DNA from: Mycobacterium sp. SMC-8
GTDB taxonomy: Bacteria; Actinomycetota; Actinomycetes; Mycobacteriales; Mycobacteriaceae
Reading direction: 5' to 3'
Assembly (NCBI RefSeq): GCF_025263565.1
Contig: NZ_CP079865.1
Coordinates: 1,736,001 to 1,800,000, forward strand
DNA: 64,000 nucleotides
Part shown: positions 54,549-62,502 of the stretch, in pieces
Layout: each line of letters begins with the position of its first letter
How positions within the stretch are numbered: the first letter of the stretch is position 1
Position numbers and translations under genes: made by a program
The notes under the pieces: generated by a model
The model's input: only the letters and a program-made list of their open reading frames with translations
Databases searched by the model: none
What the model was told of the DNA's origin: nothing

Positions 54549-55232
54549 TCAGGCGGGTGCCGCCGACAGCTGGGCCCTCACCGCGCGGCTCAGGTCATCG
54601 GCCAGGATCTCGGGCGCTCCGGCGAACAGGCCGTCGAGCGCGAGCTCGGCGACCACGGCGGGGTCCGTCTTCTGCTCGGCAGGGATGTCGCTGACCATGT
54701 CGGTGTCCATGTAGCCCACGTGCAACGCGGCGACGTGGACTCCGCGCGGCGCGAGCTCCTGGCGTACCGCGTCGGTCATCGCCCACCCGGCGGCCTTCGC
54801 CGCGGAGTACGCCCCGCTGGTCGGCGGGTGCAGCCACGACAGCACCGAGAGCACGTTCAGGATCGAGCCGCCCCCGTTGCGTTCGATGACCGGCGCGAAC
54901 TCCCGGATCACGGCCAGGGTGCCGAAGTAGTGCGTCTCCATCTCCAGCCGGATGTCGTCCAGAGGGCCGTCGAGCAAACCGGCGCGGGTCGACACACCGG
55001 CGTTGTTGATCACGACGGTGACGTCCGGGGCCAGTTCGGCGGCACGGTGCACCGATTCCGGATCGGTGATGTCGAGCGGGATCGGCACCACCCCGGGCAG
55101 GTCGATCGTCTCGGGTCGCCGGGCGGCTGCGTAGACCTTGGCGCCGCGCGCCACGAGCTGCTCGGCGAAGCGACGGCCGAGGCCCCGGTTGGCTCCGGTG
55201 ACCAGTGCGGTGAGGTGTTCTGTGTTCGTCAT
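54549..55232 (-). CDS. Short-chain dehydrogenase/reductase
   Basis: 227 residues, classical SDR: cofactor motif TGANRGLGRR near residue 12, NNAG, catalytic Ser in NVLSVLSW, and YSAAK with the Tyr and Lys. The ATG at 55232 gives the family length; an earlier in-frame start has no ribosome binding site. It precedes the KstR-controlled operon on the same strand, but 158 bp and the operator separate them, so it probably has its own transcript. Substrate unknown. Confidence 0.88.
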   Translation of the reverse strand: MTNTEHLTALVTGANRGLGRRFAEQLVARGAKVYAAARRPETIDLPGVVPIPLDITDPESVHRAAELAPDVTVVINNAGVSTRAGLLDGPLDDIRLEMETHYFGTLAVIREFAPVIERNGGGSILNVLSVLSWLHPPTSGAYSAAKAAGWAMTDAVRQELAPRGVHVAALHVGYMDTDMVSDIPAEQKTDPAVVAELALDGLFAGAPEILADDLSRAVRAQLSAAPA

Positions 55233-55340
55233 GTCGACCTCAACACCGCGGCACCGCCGCGCAGTCCCCGCCGGCGAGGAATTGCAGCTGGCTGGTAGTC
55301 CGAAACGCCCGACGGATCCGGACCGCCCACTGTAGGTTCG

Positions 55341-55385
55341 AATCACTGTGGCGGAACCCGGTCGGGGGATTCCGCCACAGTGATT
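55341..55385. repeat. Intergenic perfect palindrome (16-bp arms)
   Basis: AATCACTGTGGCGGAA (55341-55356) pairs exactly with its reverse complement at 55370-55385, loop of 13 nt. It lies between the divergent SDR and AraC-DinB genes, so it is not at the end of a gene and is unlikely to be a plain terminator for either. It shares no arm sequence with the 61-bp element. Confidence 0.85.
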
Positions 55386-55492
55386 TTCGGGGCGGGTGTT
55401 GTCAGCGCCCGGTGGGCCGTGCCCGAAGTAGGCAGTAGGGCAGCAGGAAAAGTCATGTTCCCGGTCGCGGCGGCCGACGATACTCGGAGACC

Positions 55493-56449
55493 GTGACCGA
55501 CGATTCTTCGCCTGGGCACGCGGCTCTGCGTCGCCGCGACCGGCTCCGCGAACTCCTCGACGCCGTCACCGACTCGTCCAACGGCGATGTCGGCGACATG
55601 GCCCGCAGTAGCTACAGCTCGGAATTCCACTTCTCCCGTGAGGTCCGACGGTTGACCGGGGAATCGCCGGCGGCACTGCGGCGCAGGGTGATGCTGGAGC
55701 GCGCCGCCTGGCGGCTGCAACGCGGCGAGCCGGTGTCCGCCGTGGCCGCGGACGAGGGCTGGTCGTCGGCCGAGGTGTTCTCCCGGGCATTCCGCCGCAC
55801 GTACGGCCGGCCGCCGTCACAGGCCGGCGAGATCCACTTCCGGCTCCCGGCGCCCAACGGCCTGCACTTCCATCCGCCGCAGTCACTGTGGCTGGACAGC
55901 GATCCCGGCGAACCAGGCGCTGCGCACGCGCCCGACATCGCGGCGTTGATGGTCGAGCACGACCTCGCCGACACCGCGCATCTCATCGAACGGGCCGCGC
56001 AGCTGACCGCCGATGAGTGGGTGGCCGAGATCGCGCACGGGCAGACGGTGCTCCACTGGGACGGCCCCGAACCGAGTGTGGGCGCGGTGCTCGGCGCGAT
56101 CGTGTGGACCAAGGAGGTCTGGCTGGCCACCATCGCCGGTGACGACTTCCCGTCACGCAGCGCCACCCGACCCGAGTCCGTCACCGCCGTCGAGCTGGCC
56201 GCGCACCACGACGGCCTCGCAGCGCGCTGGCGGGCGATGGTGGCGGAGTACACCGCGGCCGGACGGCTGGGGGACACCGTGATCGACGCGCTCTGCGACC
56301 CGCCGGAGTCCTTCCAGCTCTACGGCATCGTCGCGCATGTGCTGACGTACTCGGCGCACCGCCGCGAACTCGCCCGCACGATGCTGGCGCGCCTCGGCGC
56401 GACGAGCCGGTGCGGCGACCCGCTGGATTGGATGAGGGGAGATCAGTGA
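55493..56449 (+). CDS. AraC-type regulator fused to a DinB-like domain
   Basis: 318 residues. The N-terminal AraC helix-turn-helix pair (about residues 10-105; LRELLDAVTDSSNGDVGDMARSSYSSEFHFSREVRRL and GEPVSAVAADEGWSSAEVFSRAFRRTYGRPP) is joined to a C-terminal DinB-like four-helix domain (about 140-310) containing HLIERAAQLTADEWVAEIAHGQT, VWTKEVWLATIAGDDF and VAHVLTYSAHRRELART. DinB-like domains bind metals and thiols such as mycothiol. This order is seen in some actinobacteria; the sensor role of the DinB part is inference. GTG start. The overlapping RibD-like gene is cotranscribed. Confidence 0.8.
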   Translation: MTDDSSPGHAALRRRDRLRELLDAVTDSSNGDVGDMARSSYSSEFHFSREVRRLTGESPAALRRRVMLERAAWRLQRGEPVSAVAADEGWSSAEVFSRAFRRTYGRPPSQAGEIHFRLPAPNGLHFHPPQSLWLDSDPGEPGAAHAPDIAALMVEHDLADTAHLIERAAQLTADEWVAEIAHGQTVLHWDGPEPSVGAVLGAIVWTKEVWLATIAGDDFPSRSATRPESVTAVELAAHHDGLAARWRAMVAEYTAAGRLGDTVIDALCDPPESFQLYGIVAHVLTYSAHRRELARTMLARLGATSRCGDPLDWMRGDQ

Positions 56450-56967
56450 GCACCGTCTACTACACCGCCTCGAGCCTGGACGGGTACATCGTCGACGAGC
56501 ACAAGAGCCTGGACTGGCTCACGTCCCGCGACATCGACGCCGACGGCCCCTTCGCCATCGACCCGTTCCTGGCGTCGGTGGGGGCGTTGGTGATGGGTGC
56601 CGACACCTACGAGTGGATCCTGCACAACCACCCGGGCGAATGGATGTACCCGCAGCCGTCCTGGGTGCTGACCCACCGGCCGGGCCTGATCGCCGACGGC
56701 CATGACGTGCACACCTTCGCCGGCGACGTCACCGAGCTGCACCCGACCTTGGTGTCGGCGGCAGACGGCAGGGACGTGTGGGTGGTCGGCGGCGGGGACG
56801 TCGCCGCCCAGTTCGTCGCCGCGGGTCTGGTCGACGAGGTGATCGTGTCCTACGCGCCGTGCACGTTGGGCGCCGGATCGCCGGTGCTGCCGCTGCGTTC
56901 GGAATGGAAGCTGGTGTCCTCGGCGGTCAACGCGGACTTCGTGTGCGCCCGCTGGCGCCGCGCCTGA
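56446..56967 (+). CDS. RibD C-terminal/dihydrofolate reductase-like protein
   Basis: 173 residues of the DHFR-like RibD C-terminal fold: starts STVYYTASSLDGYIVDE, has VGALVMGADTYEWIL, VWVVGGGDVAAQFVAAGLVDEVIVSYAP and GAGSPVLPL. Such single-domain proteins are putative NADPH-dependent reductases of unknown substrate, not riboflavin enzymes. GTG start overlaps the AraC-DinB stop (GTGA), with GGGAG 5 nt before it. The pair likely forms a small sensing-and-reduction unit. Confidence 0.88.
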   Translation: MSTVYYTASSLDGYIVDEHKSLDWLTSRDIDADGPFAIDPFLASVGALVMGADTYEWILHNHPGEWMYPQPSWVLTHRPGLIADGHDVHTFAGDVTELHPTLVSAADGRDVWVVGGGDVAAQFVAAGLVDEVIVSYAPCTLGAGSPVLPLRSEWKLVSSAVNADFVCARWRRA

Positions 56968-56970
56968 CCG

Positions 56971-57028
56971 CGAGCAGACGCAAAATCGCACTCCTGGGGC
57001 CTTCTCCGTGCGACTTTGTGTCTGCTCG
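56971..57028. repeat. Intergenic palindrome, family 2, copy 1
   Basis: Arms of 21 nt: CGAGCAGACGCAAAATCGCA (left start, 56971) and GTGCGACTTTGTGTCTGCTC (right start, 57008), 16-nt loop. The arms differ at two positions. It begins 3 bp after the RibD-like stop. A second copy with the same core (GACACAAAGTCGCAC) lies at 57507. Confidence 0.88.
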
Positions 57029-57065
57029 GCGATGAGTTCCGGGTTTGGCGGAGGTCGGAACCGGC

Positions 57066-57484
57066 ATGACCGATAACCAGGGCCAGATTCAGGACACCAT
57101 CGAGCGGTGGGTCGCGGCGATCCAGGCTCGTGACCATGACGGAGTGCTCGCCGCGCACACCGACGACATCGTGATGTTCGACGTGCCCCGCCGTGCCACG
57201 GGATCCACGGGATCGACGCCTACCGTGACTCCTGGCCACCGTTCTTCGAATTCCTCGCTGGCGGAGCGGTGTTCGAGCTCGTCGACCTCGACGTCGTCGC
57301 CGGTCACGACGTCGGGTTCGCGTACGCGCTGCTGCGCTGCGGCCGGCCCGAGCAGCTCGAGGCCAAACCCGGTGAGCGGTTGCGCGTCACGATGGGCCTG
57401 CGCAAGGTGGACGGCCGGTGGCTGATCGCCCACGAGCACCATTCGTTCCCGATCGAGACTGAGCAAGGGTCTGGGTGCGGCTGA
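57066..57484 (+). pseudogene. SnoaL/DUF4440-like protein gene with a frameshift
   Basis: The frame from 57066 encodes MTDNQGQIQDTIERWVAAIQARDHDGVLAAHTDDIVMFDVP, a typical SnoaL-like start. Between about 57185 and 57205 the reading frame shifts (a single missing base), and the remainder continues in the next frame: GIDAYRDSWPPFFEFLAGG, FELVDLDVVAGHDVGFAYAL and KVDGRWLIAHEHHSFPIE, ending at 57484. Joining the two gives a normal domain of about 140 residues. Either a recent pseudogene or a base error; downstream codon use is still intact. SnoaL-like proteins are ketosteroid-isomerase-fold enzymes or small-molecule binders. It is bracketed by two palindromes of family 2. Confidence 0.8.
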
Positions 57485-57506
57485 CACTCCCGGCCGGATG
57501 ACGCCC

Positions 57507-57560
57507 AGCAGACACAAAGTCGCACGCCCACCGCGGTGAGCGTGCGACTTTGTGTCTTCT
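57507..57560. repeat. Intergenic palindrome, family 2, copy 2
   Basis: Arms of 20 nt, AGCAGACACAAAGTCGCACG (57507-57526) and its complement at 57541-57560 with one mismatch, loop 14 nt. It lies between the convergent SnoaL-like pseudogene and the aldehyde dehydrogenase gene, ending 5 bp before the latter's stop codon. Shares its core with the copy at 56971. Confidence 0.9.
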
Positions 57561-57564
57561 CGCG

Positions 57565-59043
57565 CTAGGACGTCGGCGGCGTGTAACCGAACGGCAGCAG
57601 GATGCTCTTGGGCTCGCAGTAGGCCTCGATGCCCTCCCAGCCGTTCTCGCGGCCGATGCCCGAGTTCTTGAAGCCGCCGAACGGCGCACACGGGTCGAAC
57701 GCGTACATGTTCACCGCATAGGTGCCCGTGCGGATCCGCCGGGCGATCCGCAGCGCCCGGTCGTTGTCGGTGGTGTACACCGACCCGGCCAGGCCGTAGA
57801 CCGAGTCGTTGGCGATGCGCACCGCGTCGTCCTCGTCCTCGTAGGGGATCACCGCGAGCACCGGGCCGAAGATCTCCTCCTGCGCGATGGTCATCGAGTT
57901 GTCCACGTCGGCGAACACCGTCGGCTGCACATACCAGCCGTTGTCCAGGCCCTCGGGACGTCCGCCGCCGGTGACCACGCGGGCGCCCTCCTCGATGCCC
58001 TTCTTGATGTAGCCCTCCACGCGGTCGCGCTGCTTCTCGCTGATCAGCGGGCCGATCATCGCGGCCGGATCGTCGGGCAGGCCGGGCGCCATCGCGGCGA
58101 CGGCCGCCGACAATTTCTCGACGACCTCGTCGTAGCGCGAGCGCGGCGCCAGGATGCGGGTCTGCCCGACGCAGGCCTGGCCCGAGTTCATCAGGCCGGA
58201 GAACACCAGCATCGGCAGCGTGGAATCCAGGTCGGCGTCGTCGAGGATGATCGCCGCGGACTTGCCACCCAGCTCCAGCGTGCAGGGCTTGAGTTTGTCG
58301 GCCGCGATCTTGGCGATCTCCTTGCCGACACCGGACGACCCGGTGAACGTGTACTTGTCCAGATTCGGGTTGGCGGTCAGCGCCTGACCGGTCTCCGGGC
58401 CGCCGGGCACGATCGACAGCACGCCTTCGGGCAGGCCCGCCTCGACGAACATCTCCGCCATCGCGAACACCGACAGCGGTGTCTCGGCGGCCGGCTTGAG
58501 CACCACCGTGCAGCCGGCCAGCAGCGCCGGGCCGAGCTTGTTGGCGGCCAGGAAGAACGGCACGTTCCACGCAGTCACGGCACCCACGACACCGACGGCC
58601 TCACGCACCACCAGGGTCTGGCCGTAGACGCCGTCGCGGATGTCCTGCCAGGTGAACGTGTCAGCGGCCCCGGCGTAGAACTGGAACGACGACATCGCCG
58701 CGCCGTACTGCATCATGTCGACGATCGTCGGCGGCTGGCCGGTCTCGGCGGCGAGCAGGAACTTCAGCTCGTCGGCGCGCTCCTCCATGATCTTGACGGC
58801 GCGGCCCAGCACCTCGGCGCGCTGCTGTGGCGTCATCTGCGGCCACGGACCGTTGTCGAACGCCTCGCGGGCGGCCGCGCAGGCGGCGTCGACGTCGGCC
58901 GCCGAGGCCAGCGGCACCTTGCCGACGACCTCGCCGGTGGCGGGGGAACGCACCTCGATGACGTCCGAGGTGGCCGGCTCGACCCACTTACCGCCGATGA
59001 ACAGCTTGTCCCATTCGGTCCGAAACGCAGTGCTCTGTGTCAT
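57565..59043 (-). CDS. Aldehyde dehydrogenase (Rv0223c-like)
   Basis: 492 residues, NAD(P)-dependent. Motifs are AVTAWNVPFFLAANKLGPAL, TFTGSSGVGKEIAK, the general-base Glu in LELGGKSA and the nucleophile Cys in MNSGQACVGQTR; the C-terminal EEIFGPVLAVIPYED and FGGFKNSGIGRENG are normal. The ATG at 59043 was used; the frame extends further but lacks support. A near-perfect KstR-type site is 32 bp upstream. Mtb Rv0223c is recalled as a KstR-regulon member, so a role in cholesterol side-chain or propionaldehyde oxidation is possible. Confidence 0.92.
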   Translation of the reverse strand: MTQSTAFRTEWDKLFIGGKWVEPATSDVIEVRSPATGEVVGKVPLASAADVDAACAAAREAFDNGPWPQMTPQQRAEVLGRAVKIMEERADELKFLLAAETGQPPTIVDMMQYGAAMSSFQFYAGAADTFTWQDIRDGVYGQTLVVREAVGVVGAVTAWNVPFFLAANKLGPALLAGCTVVLKPAAETPLSVFAMAEMFVEAGLPEGVLSIVPGGPETGQALTANPNLDKYTFTGSSGVGKEIAKIAADKLKPCTLELGGKSAAIILDDADLDSTLPMLVFSGLMNSGQACVGQTRILAPRSRYDEVVEKLSAAVAAMAPGLPDDPAAMIGPLISEKQRDRVEGYIKKGIEEGARVVTGGGRPEGLDNGWYVQPTVFADVDNSMTIAQEEIFGPVLAVIPYEDEDDAVRIANDSVYGLAGSVYTTDNDRALRIARRIRTGTYAVNMYAFDPCAPFGGFKNSGIGRENGWEGIEAYCEPKSILLPFGYTPPTS

Positions 59044-59074
59044 AGGCGTCACACTACCGACGGATCGGTCAAAC

Positions 59075-59088
59075 GAGAACCTGTTGCA
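59075..59088. promoter_or_regulatory. Probable KstR-type operator
   Basis: GAGAACCTGTTGCA matches TNNAACNNGTTNNA except for the first base (G instead of T). It sits between the aldehyde dehydrogenase (start 59043) and the methyltransferase (stop 59097), so it would control the aldehyde dehydrogenase. The better match at 54409 and the known regulon add support. Confidence 0.6.
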
Positions 59089-59096
59089 AGACAGCC

Positions 59097-59864
59097 TCAA
59101 AACGGCTGCAACACCAGCACCAGATTGCTCACCAGGAATTCCCGCACGCCCGGCACCTTCGTCAGTCCCCAGGCCCATCGCGGGTGGTAGCGCGGAAATG
59201 CGGCGACCAGCGCGCCGGTGCCGCGCGCCCAGCGCAGCCCGTCGGCGGCGTGCACGGCGAACAACGACGAGCCGTAGTCATTCTTGGGTCGGTGGCCGTG
59301 TCTGCGGGCGTACCGGTCAGCTGCCCGGCGACCACCGAGATAATGCGTCAGGCCCATCTCATGCCCGCCGAACGGCCCGAACCAGACGGTGTAGGACAGC
59401 ACGGCGAGCCCGCCGGGCCGCGTCACCCGCAGCATCTCCTCGCCGAGCCGCCACGGCTCGGCGACGTGCTCGGCGACGTTCGATGACAAGCACACGTCGA
59501 CGCTGGCGTCGGCGAACGGCAGCGCGGTCCCGGAGGCCCGGACGAACGTGCCGGCCCGACCGTGGGTGCGGGGTGCGGCGGCGTGCATCTCCCGGGGGTC
59601 GGGTTCGACGCCGATGTAGCGGACGCCGGCCTCGGTGAACGCCGACGCGAAATAGCCCGGCCCGCCGCCGACGTCGAGCAGCGTCAGTCCGGTGGGCGCC
59701 GTGCCTTTGGCCGACTGCCACAGGTCGCCGACCATCGCGACGGTGTCCGCGGCCAGTGCGCCGTAGAAGCGGTCCGGCTCACTCTGCTCGAACCGGAACG
59801 CCGCGAGCAGCCGCGCCGAGCGGGACAGCGTCGCACGTTCGGCGAAGCGGTCGGTGGCGGGCAC
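59097..59864 (-). CDS. SAM-dependent methyltransferase (Rv0224c-like)
   Basis: 255 residues. SAM-binding motif I is LTLLDVGGGPGYFASAF, motif II VRYIGVEPDP, and motif III-like VDVCLSSNVAEHVAEPWRLGEEMLRVTRPGGLAVLSYTVW, a class I methyltransferase of the UbiE/COQ5-like type. Position agrees with Rv0224c. It is divergent from the glycosyltransferase across 38 bp, so both probably use a shared promoter region. The acceptor is unknown; an envelope glycolipid fits the neighbourhood. Confidence 0.85.
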   Translation of the reverse strand: MPATDRFAERATLSRSARLLAAFRFEQSEPDRFYGALAADTVAMVGDLWQSAKGTAPTGLTLLDVGGGPGYFASAFTEAGVRYIGVEPDPREMHAAAPRTHGRAGTFVRASGTALPFADASVDVCLSSNVAEHVAEPWRLGEEMLRVTRPGGLAVLSYTVWFGPFGGHEMGLTHYLGGRRAADRYARRHGHRPKNDYGSSLFAVHAADGLRWARGTGALVAAFPRYHPRWAWGLTKVPGVREFLVSNLVLVLQPF

Positions 59865-59902
59865 CCGGTCACCCTACTGATCACCGGGCTAGGCTGGCGG
59901 GG

Positions 59903-61090
59903 ATGTCTGACCTGCCCGATCCCGTGTGCTCCTCGCGTGCGCAGGTCCGTTCCGTGCTGCTGCTCTGCTGGCGTGACACCGGCCACCCGCAGGGCGGCGG
60001 CAGCGAGGCCTACCTGCAGCGCATCGGTTCCCAGCTCGCCGCGTCGGGCACCCGGGTCACGCTGCGCACCGCCCGCTACCGCGGCGCGCCGCGGTGTGAA
60101 GTGGTCGACGGCGTGCAGATCCAGCGCAGGGGCGGGCCCTACAGCGTGTACGTGTGGGCGGGGCTGGCGATGGCCGCCGCGAAGATCGGGCTGGGGCCGA
60201 TGCGCCGCATCCGGCCCGACATCGTGGTGGACACCCAGAACGGGCTGCCGTTCCTGTCCCGGCTGGTGTACGGCCGCCGGACGGTGGTTCTGGTGCACCA
60301 TTGCCACCGCGAGCAGTGGCCCGTCGCCGGGCCGGTGATGAGCCGCATCGGGTGGTTCGTCGAATCGCGGCTGTCCCCGCGGCTGCACCGCCGTAACCAG
60401 TACGTCACGGTGTCGCTGCCGTCGGCCCGCGACCTGGCCGCGCTGGGCGTGCACCCGGACCGGATCGCGGTGGTGCGCAACGGTGTCGACGCGGCGCCCG
60501 AACGCACGCTGGCCATTCCCCGTTCGGAGACTCCGCGCGTCGTGGTGCTCTCGCGGCTGGTACCGCACAAGCAGATCGAGGACGCCCTCGATGCGGTGGC
60601 GCGCTTGCGCACCCGCGTCCCCGATGTTCACCTGGACGTGCTGGGTGACGGCTGGTGGGCGCAGCGGCTGGTCGGCCATGCCGGGCAGCTGGGGATCTCC
60701 GATGCGGTCACCTTCCACGGCCACGTCGATGACGCCACCAAACACGCTGTGCTGCAACAGAGTTGGGTACATGTGCTGCCTTCCCGGAAAGAGGGTTGGG
60801 GCCTGTCGGTGGTCGAGGCTGCGCAGCACGGTGTGCCGACCATCGGTTACCGGTCCTCGGGCGGGCTGACCGACTCGATCGTCGACGGGGTCACCGGGAT
60901 GCTGGTCGACGACTGCGATCAACTGGTCGACGGTCTGGAGCGGTTGCTCACCGACGGGGTGCTGCGCGAGCAGTTGGGCGCCAAGGCCCAGGTGCGCAGC
61001 GGCGACTTCTCCTGGCGCCAGAGCGCCGACGCCATGCGCGCCGTGCTCGACGCGGTGCGTGCCGGCGTGCCGGCCAGCGGCGTCATCTGA
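59903..61090 (+). CDS. GT4-family glycosyltransferase (Rv0225-like)
   Basis: 395 residues, GT-B fold. N-terminal Rossmann half has HPQGGGSEAYLQRIGSQLAASGTRVTLRTA; the C-terminal half holds VVVLSRLVPHKQIEDALDAV, HVLPSRKEGWGLSVVEAAQHGVPTIGY, which includes the EX7E donor-binding pair, and GGLTDSIVDGVTG. Cytoplasmic, using a nucleotide sugar. Corresponds to Rv0225 by position. GGCGGGG precedes the ATG. Sugar and acceptor unknown; the methyltransferase and the Rv0226c-like membrane protein next to it suggest one glycoconjugate pathway. Confidence 0.87.
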   Translation: MSDLPDPVCSSRAQVRSVLLLCWRDTGHPQGGGSEAYLQRIGSQLAASGTRVTLRTARYRGAPRCEVVDGVQIQRRGGPYSVYVWAGLAMAAAKIGLGPMRRIRPDIVVDTQNGLPFLSRLVYGRRTVVLVHHCHREQWPVAGPVMSRIGWFVESRLSPRLHRRNQYVTVSLPSARDLAALGVHPDRIAVVRNGVDAAPERTLAIPRSETPRVVVLSRLVPHKQIEDALDAVARLRTRVPDVHLDVLGDGWWAQRLVGHAGQLGISDAVTFHGHVDDATKHAVLQQSWVHVLPSRKEGWGLSVVEAAQHGVPTIGYRSSGGLTDSIVDGVTGMLVDDCDQLVDGLERLLTDGVLREQLGAKAQVRSGDFSWRQSADAMRAVLDAVRAGVPASGVI

Positions 61091-61153
61091 TCACGGCGCG
61101 CGAATTCCGCTCTTATCGCGGACAGCAGCGCGAATGGCCATTAACATAGCGCC

Positions 61154-61378
61154 ATGCTCAGTGTGGTGCGCCGGATCCTGGGCTACGAGATGACCGTCGC
61201 CGAGTGGATCGGGACCGCGCTGCTGGTCGGCGCGCCGTACGGGATTCTCGGGGTCCTGGTCACGGTGCTGCGGCCCGACCACATCGCGGCAGCGGACGGT
61301 GGGCTCAAGGTCTTCGCGGTCGCCGGCTCGCTGCTGTTCTGGCCCATCCTGCTCGTCACGGGCGTGTGTATCCCATGA
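61154..61378 (+). CDS. Small two-TM membrane protein upstream of the MpaB-like gene
   Basis: 74 residues with two transmembrane segments (AEWIGTALLVGAPYGILGVLVTV and LKVFAVAGSLLFWPILLVTG) and a short basic N-terminus. Overlaps the MpaB-like gene by ATGA (61375-61378), so it is a real operon member. A similar small membrane protein follows that gene at 62245, and the two share the pattern VAEWIG/VIELGL near the first helix, GAPYGILGVL/AIPYVTVGLV and FWPILL/LWPVQL. No known family. Confidence 0.7.
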   Translation: MLSVVRRILGYEMTVAEWIGTALLVGAPYGILGVLVTVLRPDHIAAADGGLKVFAVAGSLLFWPILLVTGVCIP

Positions 61379-62232
61379 GGGGCAACAGGATTCAGATCAA
61401 GCGGCGCACCGCACGCTGGAGCGACGAACCGGTGCGAGTCGGCGACGCGATGGACTTCTGGTCGTTCGCCGCCGGCGCGGCCAACGTGATCATGCAGATG
61501 TCGCGTCCTGGAGTGGGTTACGGCGTCGTGGAGAGCAAGGTCGACTCGGGCAACCTGCTCAAGCACCCGTGGAAGCGGGCCCGCACCACCTTCCAGTATC
61601 TGGCCGTCGCGATCTTCGGATCCGACGATGACCGGGCCGCCTTCCGGGCAGCCGTCGACGGCGCACACCGGCACGTGCAGTCGGGACCGTCAAGTCCGGT
61701 GCGCTACAACGCCTTCGACCGCGATCTGCAGATGTGGGTGGCCGCGTGCCTGTTCGTGGGGCTGGAAGACACCTACCAGCTGCTGCGCGGCCGGATGACG
61801 CCCGATCAGGCCGAGCAGTTCTACCGCTCGGCCTGGACGCTCGGCACCACGCTGCAGGTCGGCGCCGACCAGTGGCCGCCCACCCGTGCGGAGTTCGACC
61901 AGTACTGGGACTCGGCCTGCGAGCAGGTCCAGATGGACGATGTGGTGAGGTCCTACCTCACCGAGCTGATCAATGTGACGATGATCAATCCCGTTCTGGG
62001 ACTGCCTTTCCGGCCGCTGTTGAAGTTCCTCACCGCCGGCTTCCTGGCCCCGGTTTTCCGCGACGCGCTCGGCGTTTCGTGGGGTGGCGGGCGGCAGTGG
62101 TGGTTCGAGCAGCTGTTCCTGTTCGTCGCGTTCGTCAACCGCTTCCTGCCCGGCTTCCTTCGCCAGGGCGGCAGTCACATCCTGCTCGCCGACGTCCGCA
62201 GGCGCGTCCGCGCCCACCGGCGGCTGGTCTGA
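61375..62232 (+). CDS. Oxygenase MpaB-family protein (DUF2236)
   Basis: 285 residues of the DUF2236/MpaB family, haem proteins related to latex-clearing oxygenases. Marks are GAANVIMQMSRPGVGYGVVES, RARTTFQYLAVAIFGSDDDR, VRYNAFDRDLQMWVAACLFVGLEDTYQLL and ELINVTMINPVLGLPFRPLLKFLTAGFLAP. The usual WVHA segment reads WVAA here, so the haem ligand is uncertain. No signal peptide. It lies between two small paired membrane proteins and is translationally coupled to the first, which may dock it to the membrane. Substrate unknown. Confidence 0.75.
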   Translation: MRGNRIQIKRRTARWSDEPVRVGDAMDFWSFAAGAANVIMQMSRPGVGYGVVESKVDSGNLLKHPWKRARTTFQYLAVAIFGSDDDRAAFRAAVDGAHRHVQSGPSSPVRYNAFDRDLQMWVAACLFVGLEDTYQLLRGRMTPDQAEQFYRSAWTLGTTLQVGADQWPPTRAEFDQYWDSACEQVQMDDVVRSYLTELINVTMINPVLGLPFRPLLKFLTAGFLAPVFRDALGVSWGGGRQWWFEQLFLFVAFVNRFLPGFLRQGGSHILLADVRRRVRAHRRLV

Positions 62233-62244
62233 GAGGAGCGCCGC

Positions 62245-62502
62245 ATGTCGATCCGCACCGCCACGCGCAGCGTGCTCAGTAGACGGTTCTGTCTGGCCGA
62301 CGTGATCGAACTCGGGCTGTGGCTGGCGATCCCTTATGTCACCGTCGGTCTGGTGTGGGCGTTCTTCCGCGTGGAGGAGGTCCGCCTCCTTGAGACATCG
62401 TTGAACACGCTGATGCCTGCCGGCGGTGGGCTGCTGGCCTATCTACTGGTCGCCGCGCTCTGGCCGGTCCAGCTGCTGCTGCCGGCCGTGTGCGTGACGT
62501 GA
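62245..62502 (+). CDS. Small two-TM membrane protein downstream of the MpaB-like gene
   Basis: 85 residues. Two transmembrane segments (VIELGLWLAIPYVTVGLVWAFF and LAYLLVAALWPVQLLLPAV) with a basic N-terminus (SIRTATRSVLSRRF). A GAGAGGAG lies 5 nt before the ATG. It resembles the 74-residue protein at 61154 in size, helix spacing and residues, suggesting an old duplication around the MpaB-like gene. Its last 60 bp overlap the convergent Rv0226c-like gene. Confidence 0.68.
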   Translation: MSIRTATRSVLSRRFCLADVIELGLWLAIPYVTVGLVWAFFRVEEVRLLETSLNTLMPAGGGLLAYLLVAALWPVQLLLPAVCVT

